Source: UBA6244 sp963676875 (GTDB taxonomy: Bacteria; Bacteroidota; Bacteroidia; Bacteroidales; F082). From it: DNA of 64,000 nt. The DNA lies in assembly GCA_963676875.1 (NCBI GenBank), contig OY781436.1:4402001-4466000 (forward strand), written 5' to 3'. Shown here piece by piece: positions 25,127-33,985 of this stretch. The number at the start of each line of letters is the position of its first letter. Within the stretch, counting starts at the first letter, position 1. Both the position numbers and the translations under genes were made by a program. The notes under the pieces were generated by a model. That model made no database searches. It was given only the letters and a program-made list of their open reading frames with translations, and was not told the origin of the DNA.

Positions 25127-26809
25127 ATGAAAAAAGCGCTACTAATCGCCATTATTCTTCTTAACCTCAGCACACTTTGGGCGCAAGACACCTTGTTGGG
25201 TATCGACCTGAGTTACGCCAATGAAATGAATGATTGTGGAGCCCTTTTCTTTGAAAATGGGCAGGAAAAAGATGTGTACCGGATATTTTCCGATCACCAA
25301 GCCGGCCTTGTTCGTCTTAGATTATGGCATACACCCGATTCAACCAATTACAGCACCTTCGCCGATGTAAAAAGATCCATCGCACGTGCCAAAAATGCAG
25401 GAATGAAAGTCTTGCTCGACTTCCACTATTCCGATACCTGGGCCGATCCCGCCAAACAAACACGTCCCGCAGCCTGGAGCGGAATTACCAACCTGAATGT
25501 GCTGAGTGATTCGCTGTACAACTACACTTTCAAAATTCTTTCAGACCTTAACAACGAGGGACTGTTGCCTGAATACGTGCAAATTGGCAACGAAACCAAT
25601 GGAAACATAGTGGTGGAAGAAGGGCAACCGCTCTATCCCATCGACTGGCCGCGCAACGTCCAACTTTTTAAAGCCGGAATCAGCGCCGCAAAGGCCGTAA
25701 GCAGCCACCTTAAAACCGTGATTCATATTGCCGACCCCTCCAACGCTTTCTGGTGGTTTACCGCTGCTGCCGACAATGGGCTCGATAATTTTGACATCAT
25801 GGGACTCTCCTACTATCCACAATGGCATCAGGTGGACATCGCGCAAGTGGGAGCTGCCGTAAACGCCCTGCACACCACATTCGATAAGCCCGTTTGGATT
25901 GTGGAAACAGGATATCCATGGACCCTCGACAACAATGGTGATGCGGGCAATATCTTGGGCGAGGCCTCCATCCTACCCGGCTTTGCCGATCCACCCACCA
26001 TCAACAGCCAGAAAAATTTTCTTATTCAACTCACCTACACCGTACTCAACAATGGAGGTATGGGCGTTATTTACTGGGAACCCGATTGGGTATCGACTTC
26101 ATGCTTTACCCAATGGGGACAAGGCTCCCACTACGAAAATGCTACTTTCTTCGACTTCAACAACCAACTTCACCAGGGCATCGACTTTCTGACCTATGAT
26201 TATTCACAACCTCCTTCCACCACATCAACGGTAAATTTTTATGTGGACATGACAGGTGTAGATGTGAGTGAAGGCGTTTTCGTTACAGGAGATTTTACCG
26301 GAGAAGCCTGGCAGTTTGTGCCCATGACAGCCATCGGTAATCAGGTTTACAACTATTCCACTACCATGGAAAAAGGTGCCGAAGGCGCCTACATTTTCAC
26401 CAAAAAAGCAGACTGGGACATGGCTTTGTACCACGAACATGTTCCCCTGGCATGTGCACCCTATTGGGATACCCACCGCGGATACAGCATTGAAGACGAT
26501 GTGGAAACCTATGCATTTGTCTGGAATACCTGCACGCCCATCCCTCTTGGCATTGAAAACCTAAACTTTAGTGAAGAATTCTCAGCCTACCCTAACCCAT
26601 TTGGCAGTTGGCTGCATATTCAGATAAAAAACCGGGAGGCCAAAACCTTGTACGTGCTATCAGGGGATGGAAAAACCATGGACACCATGGAGGCCGTCAC
26701 ACAAACAGTTGATGCTACAAACTGGAAACAAGGGCTTTACATTCTCCAGCTTCGAAACGAACACAACCAAATTATCGACAGTCTGAAAGTTTTTAAAACC
26801 AACAACTAA
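25127..26809 (+). CDS. GH53 arabinogalactan endo-beta-1,4-galactanase with T9SS sorting domain
   Basis: 560 residues from the ATG at 25127, which gives a clean signal peptide (to LWAQ). GH53 domain about 20-370: GIDLSYANEM, VRLRLWH, KVLLDFHYSDTWADP, acid/base Glu in QIGNETNG and nucleophile Glu in IVETGYPW. About 375-475 is a beta-rich domain (VNFYVDMTGVDVSEGVFVTGDF) like SusE/CBM-type accessory modules. The C-terminal ~80 residues (YPNPF, LYVLSGDGK, WKQGLYILQL) form a type A T9SS sorting domain, so the enzyme is exported and probably surface-attached. It is 2 bases from the GH2 gene, in an operon for galactan breakdown. Confidence 0.9.
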   Translation: MKKALLIAIILLNLSTLWAQDTLLGIDLSYANEMNDCGALFFENGQEKDVYRIFSDHQAGLVRLRLWHTPDSTNYSTFADVKRSIARAKNAGMKVLLDFHYSDTWADPAKQTRPAAWSGITNLNVLSDSLYNYTFKILSDLNNEGLLPEYVQIGNETNGNIVVEEGQPLYPIDWPRNVQLFKAGISAAKAVSSHLKTVIHIADPSNAFWWFTAAADNGLDNFDIMGLSYYPQWHQVDIAQVGAAVNALHTTFDKPVWIVETGYPWTLDNNGDAGNILGEASILPGFADPPTINSQKNFLIQLTYTVLNNGGMGVIYWEPDWVSTSCFTQWGQGSHYENATFFDFNNQLHQGIDFLTYDYSQPPSTTSTVNFYVDMTGVDVSEGVFVTGDFTGEAWQFVPMTAIGNQVYNYSTTMEKGAEGAYIFTKKADWDMALYHEHVPLACAPYWDTHRGYSIEDDVETYAFVWNTCTPIPLGIENLNFSEEFSAYPNPFGSWLHIQIKNREAKTLYVLSGDGKTMDTMEAVTQTVDATNWKQGLYILQLRNEHNQIIDSLKVFKTNN

Positions 26810-26811
26810 CC

Positions 26812-29205
26812 ATGAAAAAACGACTTCCCCTTTGGTTTCTCATACTGGCCGTTGTGTTGGGTTCATGTGGTAAAAAAACGACTACACTTCCACGACAAGA
26901 GCGCCTGCTCACCGAAAATTGGTTGTTTGCCAAAGATTTGCCCAACCTGGACTACTCCGGAACTGAAGTAAATGATTCGCTCTTTGCTAATGTTACCTTA
27001 CCTCATACGGCTAACCCGGAACCTTTGGTGGTCAACAACCAATGGCAAGGCACCTGCTGGTATCGTAATTGGCTCACATTCAACGTTGATCAAAAAAATT
27101 TAAACCATTTTCTCTACTTTGAAGGAGCCATGCAAGATGCCACTATTTTTTTCAACGGGAAGCAATTAACCAGACATCTTGGAGGTTACCTACCTTTCGT
27201 GGTGGACATATCCGATCAAATCGATTACACAAAACCCAACCTCCTCGCGGTGAAATTAATTAATGTCGACGACACATTGATTCCACCGGGCAAAACACTA
27301 AAAACACTGGATTTCAACATGTATGGAGGACTCTATCGTCCGGTAAAGTTGATTTCAACACCGCGATTATACGTCACCAATCCCATGCAAGAAACCGAGG
27401 AGAAAGGTGGTGGCATTTTTGTGATTTTCGATTCAGTTTCTACTGATTTCTGCCAAATGCATGTACGAACACAAATAGCCAATGATCTGGAAGATAACCA
27501 AACTTTTATCATCCGACAAACAGTGGTTGACTCCAACAATGTACCCGTGGCCTATGCGGAAACCAGTGAACAAATTCTGGCACCAGATGCCATCATAGAA
27601 ACCCAACAAGAGATCAACTTCCGCAATCCAAAACTCTGGAGCACATCACGCCCCTATTTGTATCAAGTGATCACGGAATTAGTCCAAAAAGGAAAAACAA
27701 CCGATATTATTTCAACCCAAGTTGGCATAAGAAGCATCAAGTTATCCGAAGATGGTTTATTCGTAAACGGTGAGAAAACCTATTTACGCGGAACCAACCG
27801 CCATCAGGAATATCCATATGTAGGCTATGCTCTCTCCGACGAAGCCCAATGGCGTGATGCGGTAAAAATTAAAAATGCCGGATTCGACATGGTTCGGCTA
27901 TCACATTATCCACATTCAGAAGCCTTTATGGACGCCTGCGATGCTTTGGGGATAATTACCATGAATTGCATCCCCGGCTGGCAATACAATGGGAATGAAG
28001 AGTTTAAGGAGAATGTACTGAAGGATAGCCGTGACTTAATTCGCCGCGATCGCAATCATCCTTCGGTGCTTTTCTGGGAGCTTTCGCTGAACGAATCGTG
28101 GATGGAGCCTGAATTCATGGACCGGATTCTTGAAGTAAAGAAAGACGAACTGGGCAATACACCGGCGCTCACCTGTGCCTGGATCGACTATGATGGGTAC
28201 GATTTGTTCATCCCCGCACGTCAGCACGGAAAACCACCAGCTTACTGGAACGACTATAAAAATGGACAACGCCCCGTGTTTATTGCCGAATATGGCGATT
28301 GGGAATATTATGCCCAAAATGCAGGCTTCAATCAAACAGCATATGCCAACCTCAAGGCCGACGAGCGAACCAGTCGACAATCGCGTGGATCAGGAGAACA
28401 ACGCCTGCTACAGCAAGCCCTCAACTATCAGGAGGCAGCCAATTCAAACCGCAAAGGCACTTCCACCATCGGGCATGCCAACTGGCTCATGTTTGATTAC
28501 AACCGGGGTTATGCCGACGACATCGAAGCCTCCGGAATTTCCGATATTTTTCGGATCCCTAAATTCGCTCATTATTTTTATCAAAGTCAGCGCGACCCAC
28601 AGGAGCCGGTAACTCCCCCTGCCACGGGTGGTCCCATGGTTTTTATAGCAAGCTATTGGCAACCTGAATCTTCCACCACCATCAGGGTTTTTAGCAACTG
28701 TGAGGAGGTGGAGCTCAGACTCAACGGAAAAACCATGGCTCGTCAAAAACCCGACGAAGATGCCAACAGCACACACCTGCCCCATCCCCCTTTTACTTTT
28801 CACCTCGACAAGTTTATGGCAGGTCAACTGGAGGCATTTGGAATTATGGACGGAATAAAAGTAGTTCGTCATGGCATATGTACACCCGAGTCCCCGGCAC
28901 GTATCCAACTGAGGTGGGACGACTCCGGCAAACCATTAGTCGCCAACGATTTAGCTTTTGTTTATGCATCTGTGCTTGACGAACATGGAACCATCTGCCC
29001 CATCAATGGCCTACCCATCGATTTTCATTCGGTTGGTGATGGTATGCTCATGGGTGAAAACCCAATGAGAACGGAAGCCGGGATTGCCGGCATACTACTC
29101 AAAACTGATATAGGGACCACATCCATCACCATTGTGGGCAACAGCCCGGGCCTAATTGCCGATACCCTTCACATTCTGATTCACCAACCAACTTCCCATG
29201 AGTAA
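26812..29205 (+). CDS. GH2-family beta-galactosidase-like lipoprotein
   Basis: 797 residues with a lipoprotein signal (to VVLGSC, Cys near 19). GH2 layout: sugar-binding domain (LYFEGAMQDATIFFNGKQL), immunoglobulin-like domain, and TIM barrel with GTNRHQEYPYVGYA, acid/base Glu in WELSLNESW and nucleophile Glu in FIAEYGDWEYY. A C-terminal region (TIRVFSNCEEVELRLNGK) is a further GH2-associated sandwich. It would trim galacto-oligosaccharides from the GH53 enzyme to galactose at the cell envelope. Beta-galactosidase specificity is inferred from the neighbours. Confidence 0.88.
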   Translation: MKKRLPLWFLILAVVLGSCGKKTTTLPRQERLLTENWLFAKDLPNLDYSGTEVNDSLFANVTLPHTANPEPLVVNNQWQGTCWYRNWLTFNVDQKNLNHFLYFEGAMQDATIFFNGKQLTRHLGGYLPFVVDISDQIDYTKPNLLAVKLINVDDTLIPPGKTLKTLDFNMYGGLYRPVKLISTPRLYVTNPMQETEEKGGGIFVIFDSVSTDFCQMHVRTQIANDLEDNQTFIIRQTVVDSNNVPVAYAETSEQILAPDAIIETQQEINFRNPKLWSTSRPYLYQVITELVQKGKTTDIISTQVGIRSIKLSEDGLFVNGEKTYLRGTNRHQEYPYVGYALSDEAQWRDAVKIKNAGFDMVRLSHYPHSEAFMDACDALGIITMNCIPGWQYNGNEEFKENVLKDSRDLIRRDRNHPSVLFWELSLNESWMEPEFMDRILEVKKDELGNTPALTCAWIDYDGYDLFIPARQHGKPPAYWNDYKNGQRPVFIAEYGDWEYYAQNAGFNQTAYANLKADERTSRQSRGSGEQRLLQQALNYQEAANSNRKGTSTIGHANWLMFDYNRGYADDIEASGISDIFRIPKFAHYFYQSQRDPQEPVTPPATGGPMVFIASYWQPESSTTIRVFSNCEEVELRLNGKTMARQKPDEDANSTHLPHPPFTFHLDKFMAGQLEAFGIMDGIKVVRHGICTPESPARIQLRWDDSGKPLVANDLAFVYASVLDEHGTICPINGLPIDFHSVGDGMLMGENPMRTEAGIAGILLKTDIGTTSITIVGNSPGLIADTLHILIHQPTSHE

Positions 29206-29264
29206 ATTACCTTTATAACTCCCAAATAAACGCATTTGAATGAAATTAACCGTCAACATAACCT

Positions 29265-30422
29265 ATGATGATTCAGAAAATTAGTAGCACATTCAGACAA
29301 AAATTCGGAAGGGAACCCTTGCTGATTAAGTCACCCGGACGGGTTAACCTCATTGGAGAACATACCGATTACAACGACGGTTTCGTACTTCCGGCAGCGG
29401 TGGACAAGGCCATTTATTTTGCCATTTCGCCCAACGATAAGCATGCCTATCGTTTTTATGCATACGATCTCAGCGAAAGTTTTGAAACACCCGTCGATCA
29501 AATAGAAAAATCCGATGTTCACTGGGCCAACTACCTCCTTGGAGTCATTGCGCAGTTTGTAAAGGAAGGCAAGCAACTCACCGGATTCGACTGTGTGTTT
29601 GGTGGCGATGTACCCCTGGGAGCGGGCATGTCGTCTAGTGCAGCCATCGAATGTGGCATAGCTATGGCAATAAACCACCTCAACAATTTTGAATACAGCA
29701 CCTTACAATTGACTCAATTTGCCCAAAAAGCCGAACATGAATATGCAGGGGTGCAATGTGGCATAATGGACCAATTTGCATCCATGCATGGAGAAATAAA
29801 CCAGGTAATTCAACTGGATTGTAGAAGTTTAGACTATAAGCTATTTCCCCTCGACATGAGCAACCACCTGTTGGTACTGGTAAATACAGGAGTAAAACAT
29901 GCCCTTGCTTCCTCTGAATACAACATTCGCCGGCAGGAATGTGAAGCAGGAGTCGCTTTGTTGAAAAAATATGATTCCGGCATAACCGCCCTCCGCGATG
30001 TGGAATTGGATTTTTTGAACCTGCACGCTGATGATTTTTCAGAAAACATCTTTAAAAGAAGTAGTTATATCGTGGAAGAAAACCTTCGGGTGCTGGAAGC
30101 CTGTGACGCATTGCAGCAAACGGATTTCAAGAAATTTGGTCAACTCATGTACCAATCTCATGCCGGACTTCGTGATAAATTTGAAGTAAGTTGTTCCGAA
30201 CTCGACCAACTGGTAGAAATAGCCCGCCATATTCCCGGAGTACTTGGTGCCCGCATGATGGGCGGTGGTTTTGGTGGATGTACCATCAATTTGGTAGAAC
30301 GTAATTCAGTCGCTCATTTTGAAGATATTATAAGAAAATCATACCTAACACCTGAGCAAACCCAACCTCAAATCATTGAAGTAGTGATTGATCAAGGAAC
30401 TCAAATTATTTCGGACTTTTAG
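29265..30422 (+). CDS. galK: Galactokinase
   Basis: 385 residues, the usual length. GHMP kinase motifs: the galactokinase signature GRVNLIGEHTDYNDGF near residue 26, the ATP loop VPLGAGMSSSAAIE near 117, and the C-terminal MGGGFGGC near 332. It phosphorylates galactose to galactose-1-phosphate in the cytoplasm, the entry to the Leloir pathway. It sits 59 bases after the GH2 gene. galT and galE are not in this window. Confidence 0.96.
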   Translation: MMIQKISSTFRQKFGREPLLIKSPGRVNLIGEHTDYNDGFVLPAAVDKAIYFAISPNDKHAYRFYAYDLSESFETPVDQIEKSDVHWANYLLGVIAQFVKEGKQLTGFDCVFGGDVPLGAGMSSSAAIECGIAMAINHLNNFEYSTLQLTQFAQKAEHEYAGVQCGIMDQFASMHGEINQVIQLDCRSLDYKLFPLDMSNHLLVLVNTGVKHALASSEYNIRRQECEAGVALLKKYDSGITALRDVELDFLNLHADDFSENIFKRSSYIVEENLRVLEACDALQQTDFKKFGQLMYQSHAGLRDKFEVSCSELDQLVEIARHIPGVLGARMMGGGFGGCTINLVERNSVAHFEDIIRKSYLTPEQTQPQIIEVVIDQGTQIISDF

Positions 30423-30487
30423 TCGCTATTTTTTATACTTTTAACCGTTTTTTTTTGAATTTCAAATTTCCCCTAACACTAATAAAT

Positions 30488-32131
30488 ATGAACGAAGCCT
30501 TCTCACTCATCGATTATGTAGTATTTGGATCGTATGCATTGCTGATCATCGGCGTAGGACTTTATGTTTCCCGAACAAAAAAGGGAACAGAAAAAACTGC
30601 CGAGGATTACTTTTTGGCCGGCAAAACCTTACCCTGGTGGGCTATTGGTGCCTCGCTGATTGCCGCCAACATTTCGGCAGAACAATTTATCGGCATGTCG
30701 GGATCGGGCATGGCTGTGGGTTTGGCCATTGCTTCCTACGAATGGATGGCCGCCATCACCCTGATTATTGTGGGAAAATATTTTTTACCCATCTTCATTA
30801 AGCAAGGATTATACACCATTCCCGAATTTGTTGAAAAGCGCTTCAACACCTCTTTAAAAACCATATTGGCTGTTTTTTGGATTGGCCTGTTTGTATTTAT
30901 CAACCTGACTTCAGTACTCTATCTGGGTGCTAAGGCCCTGGATACCATACTAGGTGTTGGTGATGGAGAAACGATTCTGCCATTTATTATCGGGCTGGCT
31001 CTTTTTGCGGCTGCATACTCGGTGTGGGGAGGTCTGTCAGCCGTAGCCTGGACCGATGTTATTCAGGTTGTCCTACTAGTCATTGGCGGATTGATTACCA
31101 CCTACATTGCTCTGGATAACGTAACCCCCGCAGGAGGTGCTTTTCAGGGACTGGAACATATATATGAGGTAGCCGGTGATAAGTTCCACATGATTATCCA
31201 CAGAGACAATCCTGAATTTATGAACCTGCCGGGAATTGCCGTTCTTATTGGCGGATTGTGGGTGGCCAACCTATATTACTGGGGATTTAATCAATACATC
31301 ATACAACGGGCTTTGGCGGCCAAATCGCTCAAAGAAGCCCAAAAAGGTATTGCTTTTGCAGGTTTTCTAAAACTTATTGTACCCCTTATCGTGGTCATTC
31401 CCGGAATTATTGCTTACGTGATGTTCACAGAGCCTGCCGGAACCAGCATAATTGATGGGGTGGGTGATGTATTCTCCAAAGCCGGTGGCGGAACGGATGT
31501 GGATAGAGCCTACCCTTGGCTGATTAGCACATTTATCCCCGCGGGCTTAAAAGGTCTGGTGGTGGCAGCACTTTCTGCAGCCATCGTATCTTCTCTGGCT
31601 TCCATGCTCAATTCCACGGCCACCATATTTACCATGGACATCTACAAACCCTATATCAACAAAAAAGCCGGAAATAAACAGTTGGTTGCCACCGGTAGAA
31701 TTACCGTGTTGGTTGCTTTGGTTGTAGCCGCCTCCATCGCCAAGTCCATGGGCTCCATACCCCAGATGTTTCAGTATATTCAGGAATATACAGGATTAGT
31801 AAGCCCCGGCATTCTGGCTGTATTCTTGATGGGACTTTTCTGGAAAAAAACCAATGTCAAGGGCGCGATTATCGGGGTATTGGTTTCCATTCCCGTGGCA
31901 CTTGGCCTCAAATTTTTACCCATCGAAATGCCTTTCCTCGACCAGATGCTCTACACATTGCTCATCACCATGGCCACCATTGTTGGCGTTTCACTTTCTA
32001 CTGGTCAGGGCGACGATGACCCCAAAGCCATCCCCCTTTTCAGGGAAACTTTCCTCACCGACAGGGTGTTCAACATCAGCGCCTATATAATGTTCATTAT
32101 CATTGTGGTACTTTATGCTGTTTTCTGGTAA
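30488..32131 (+). CDS. Sodium/sugar symporter of the SSS (SGLT) family
   Basis: 547 residues with about 14 membrane segments, starting at the ATG at 30488; an earlier possible start at 30455 adds a non-membrane peptide. Family landmarks: EDYFLAGKTLPWWAIGASLIAANISAEQFIG, GLYTIPEFVEKRFN, and WGGLSAVAWTDVIQ. It imports a sugar with Na+; galactose is the likely substrate, as it lies between galK and the aldose epimerase gene. A half-operator, tatactttta, is at 30434-30443. Confidence 0.92.
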   Translation: MNEAFSLIDYVVFGSYALLIIGVGLYVSRTKKGTEKTAEDYFLAGKTLPWWAIGASLIAANISAEQFIGMSGSGMAVGLAIASYEWMAAITLIIVGKYFLPIFIKQGLYTIPEFVEKRFNTSLKTILAVFWIGLFVFINLTSVLYLGAKALDTILGVGDGETILPFIIGLALFAAAYSVWGGLSAVAWTDVIQVVLLVIGGLITTYIALDNVTPAGGAFQGLEHIYEVAGDKFHMIIHRDNPEFMNLPGIAVLIGGLWVANLYYWGFNQYIIQRALAAKSLKEAQKGIAFAGFLKLIVPLIVVIPGIIAYVMFTEPAGTSIIDGVGDVFSKAGGGTDVDRAYPWLISTFIPAGLKGLVVAALSAAIVSSLASMLNSTATIFTMDIYKPYINKKAGNKQLVATGRITVLVALVVAASIAKSMGSIPQMFQYIQEYTGLVSPGILAVFLMGLFWKKTNVKGAIIGVLVSIPVALGLKFLPIEMPFLDQMLYTLLITMATIVGVSLSTGQGDDDPKAIPLFRETFLTDRVFNISAYIMFIIIVVLYAVFW

Positions 32132-32178
32132 ACAGATTCAATAAATAACTAAATCAGGAAATATTAAAAATTACAACC

Positions 32179-33192
32179 TTGAACAATACCGTGTTTCAAT
32201 TAACCAATAACCAGGGAGTTATTGTAGAATTTATCTCGTTGGGAGGACGGATTATCGCCGTAAAACTTCCCACCAAAGGCGAACCTGTGGATATTGTGGT
32301 GGGATACGATACCGCCGAAGCGTCGGCGCAAGGTGACGTTTACATGGGAGCCATTTGCGGGCGATACGCCAACCGTATCGCAAACGGGAAATTCCTTCTG
32401 GATAACAACACCTTTCAACTTGCGCAAAATAATGGTGGTCATCATTTGCATGGCGGAGACACCGGATTTCACACCAAATACTGGGAGGTAACCCCCATCA
32501 ATAAACCAGGTTATGCCAGTGCCTTTCAATTATCCTTGACCAGTCCTGATGGTGATGAAAATTATCCGGGCACACTGCAAATTCAGGTAATTTATGCACT
32601 TAATGACAGTAACGAACTACTCATTGAATACCAAGCCACTTCTGACAAAAAGACCATCATCAACCTCACCAGTCATCCCTATTTTAATCTAAAAGGCATT
32701 GGAGGTATTAACATCCTGGACCACGAACTTCAAATCAATGCCCATGCGTTCACCCCCATCGACAAAGGCTTTATTCCTACAGGTGAAATCCGGTCGGTAA
32801 AAAATTCGGACATGGACTTTAACCAAACAACGGTTCTAAGCCAACGACTGCAAAGTAAGGAAGAACAAATACACATGCTGGGCGGACTCGACCACAATTT
32901 CGTGCTCAATAAAACGGAAGGCAATCTCAGTTTTGCGGCACGCGTGTCGGAGCCTGCATCAGGAAGGTCGGTGGAAGTGTACACCACCCAACCCGGACTT
33001 CAGGTTTATACTGCCTTGCACTTCGATGGTTCTGAAAAAGGCAAAGGTGGGCATGTCATAGGTCGCTATTCGGGTATTGCGCTCGAAGCCCAGAATTTTC
33101 CTGATGCACCCAACCATGCCAACTTCCCGGATCCCGTGCTTGACGTTGGTGATATTTATCGACAAACCACCCTGTATCGCTTTCGTTGGTAA
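32179..33192 (+). CDS. galM: Aldose 1-epimerase (mutarotase), TTG start
   Basis: 337 residues beginning with TTG at 32179; no ATG fits before the conserved core. Motifs: GRYANRIANGKF, HLHGGDTGFH, catalytic His in TSHPYFNLKG and catalytic Glu in ALEAQNFPDAPNH. It interconverts alpha- and beta-galactose so galactokinase receives its preferred anomer. Last gene of the galactose module. The rare start codon is the only oddity. Confidence 0.92.
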   Translation: MNNTVFQLTNNQGVIVEFISLGGRIIAVKLPTKGEPVDIVVGYDTAEASAQGDVYMGAICGRYANRIANGKFLLDNNTFQLAQNNGGHHLHGGDTGFHTKYWEVTPINKPGYASAFQLSLTSPDGDENYPGTLQIQVIYALNDSNELLIEYQATSDKKTIINLTSHPYFNLKGIGGINILDHELQINAHAFTPIDKGFIPTGEIRSVKNSDMDFNQTTVLSQRLQSKEEQIHMLGGLDHNFVLNKTEGNLSFAARVSEPASGRSVEVYTTQPGLQVYTALHFDGSEKGKGGHVIGRYSGIALEAQNFPDAPNHANFPDPVLDVGDIYRQTTLYRFRW

Positions 33193-33271
33193 GACCATCA
33201 CACGATTTTGATCGTTGGACAACACTAAAATCAAACGTTTATAAAAAATCTGTTATCAAATTAACAATTAG

Positions 33272-33305
33272 TTGATACATTCAGGAACTTTTTGATTTAT
33301 ATTTG
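33272..33305 (+). promoter_or_regulatory. Putative promoter of the NfeD-like/flotillin operon
   Basis: TTG at 33272-33274, 23 bases, then TATATTTG at 33298-33305: both elements of the TTG-N17-23-TAnnTTTG consensus. The ATG at 33330 would have a leader of about 18 bases. Confidence 0.5.
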
Positions 33306-33329
33306 TTGAACATCAAAAAAAATAATCCA

Positions 33330-33959
33330 ATGTATGAATGGTGGGACACTTTGTCCAATTTTGAAAAAGTCTTTTGGTATATCGCCATCCCCTTTTCCGT
33401 GATATTTCTTATTCAAACGGTTCTTACCCTTTTTGGCATGGGCGGCACAGACGCCGATGTTGGCGGAGGTGTGGAAGTGTCGGACATGGACACCGGTACG
33501 TCCGACGAGTACAACCACGACGATCCTGATTTTGACGGAGAAACCCCGTTTCATTTTTTCACCGTAAGGAATTTCATTGCATTTTTCACCCTTTTTGGCT
33601 GGACTGGCATTGCAGGAAATGCCGGCGGACTTGATAAAACATGGACCATAATTGTGGCACTGGCAGTGGGACTTCTGGCCATGCTCATCGTGGCATCCCT
33701 CTTTTATTTCATCGGAAAAATGGTAGATGCAGGAGGCGAACTGGACCTCAAAAGAGCCATCAACAAATTGGGAACCGTTTACATTCCCATCAAAGCCAAC
33801 ACAGGAAATGTGGGCAAAATTCAAATCAACCTGCAAGGAGCCAAACGTGAAATGCAAGCCATGAACAGAGGATCCGAAGACCTGACTACCGGTACGGTGG
33901 TAAAAGTGGTCAGCATATATGCCAACACCATTTTCGTGGTTGAGAAGTTCGACAAGTAA
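33330..33959 (+). CDS. NfeD/YqiJ-like membrane protein, partner of flotillin
   Basis: 209 residues from the ATG at 33330 (MYEWWD); a TTG at 33303 is within the promoter box and rejected. Hydrophobic segments lie near 15-40, 75-95 and 105-130, with an acidic loop (DMDTGTSDEYNHDDPDFDGE) between the first two. The C-terminal ~65 residues (LGTVYIPIKAN...GTVVKVVSIYANTIFVVEKF) form an OB-fold as in NfeD-type proteins. These proteins are usually encoded just before a flotillin, as here (26 bases apart), and work with it in membrane domains. Confidence 0.8.
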   Translation: MYEWWDTLSNFEKVFWYIAIPFSVIFLIQTVLTLFGMGGTDADVGGGVEVSDMDTGTSDEYNHDDPDFDGETPFHFFTVRNFIAFFTLFGWTGIAGNAGGLDKTWTIIVALAVGLLAMLIVASLFYFIGKMVDAGGELDLKRAINKLGTVYIPIKANTGNVGKIQINLQGAKREMQAMNRGSEDLTTGTVVKVVSIYANTIFVVEKFDK

Positions 33960-33985
33960 CTCAATTCTTTATTTAAACAAATCAA

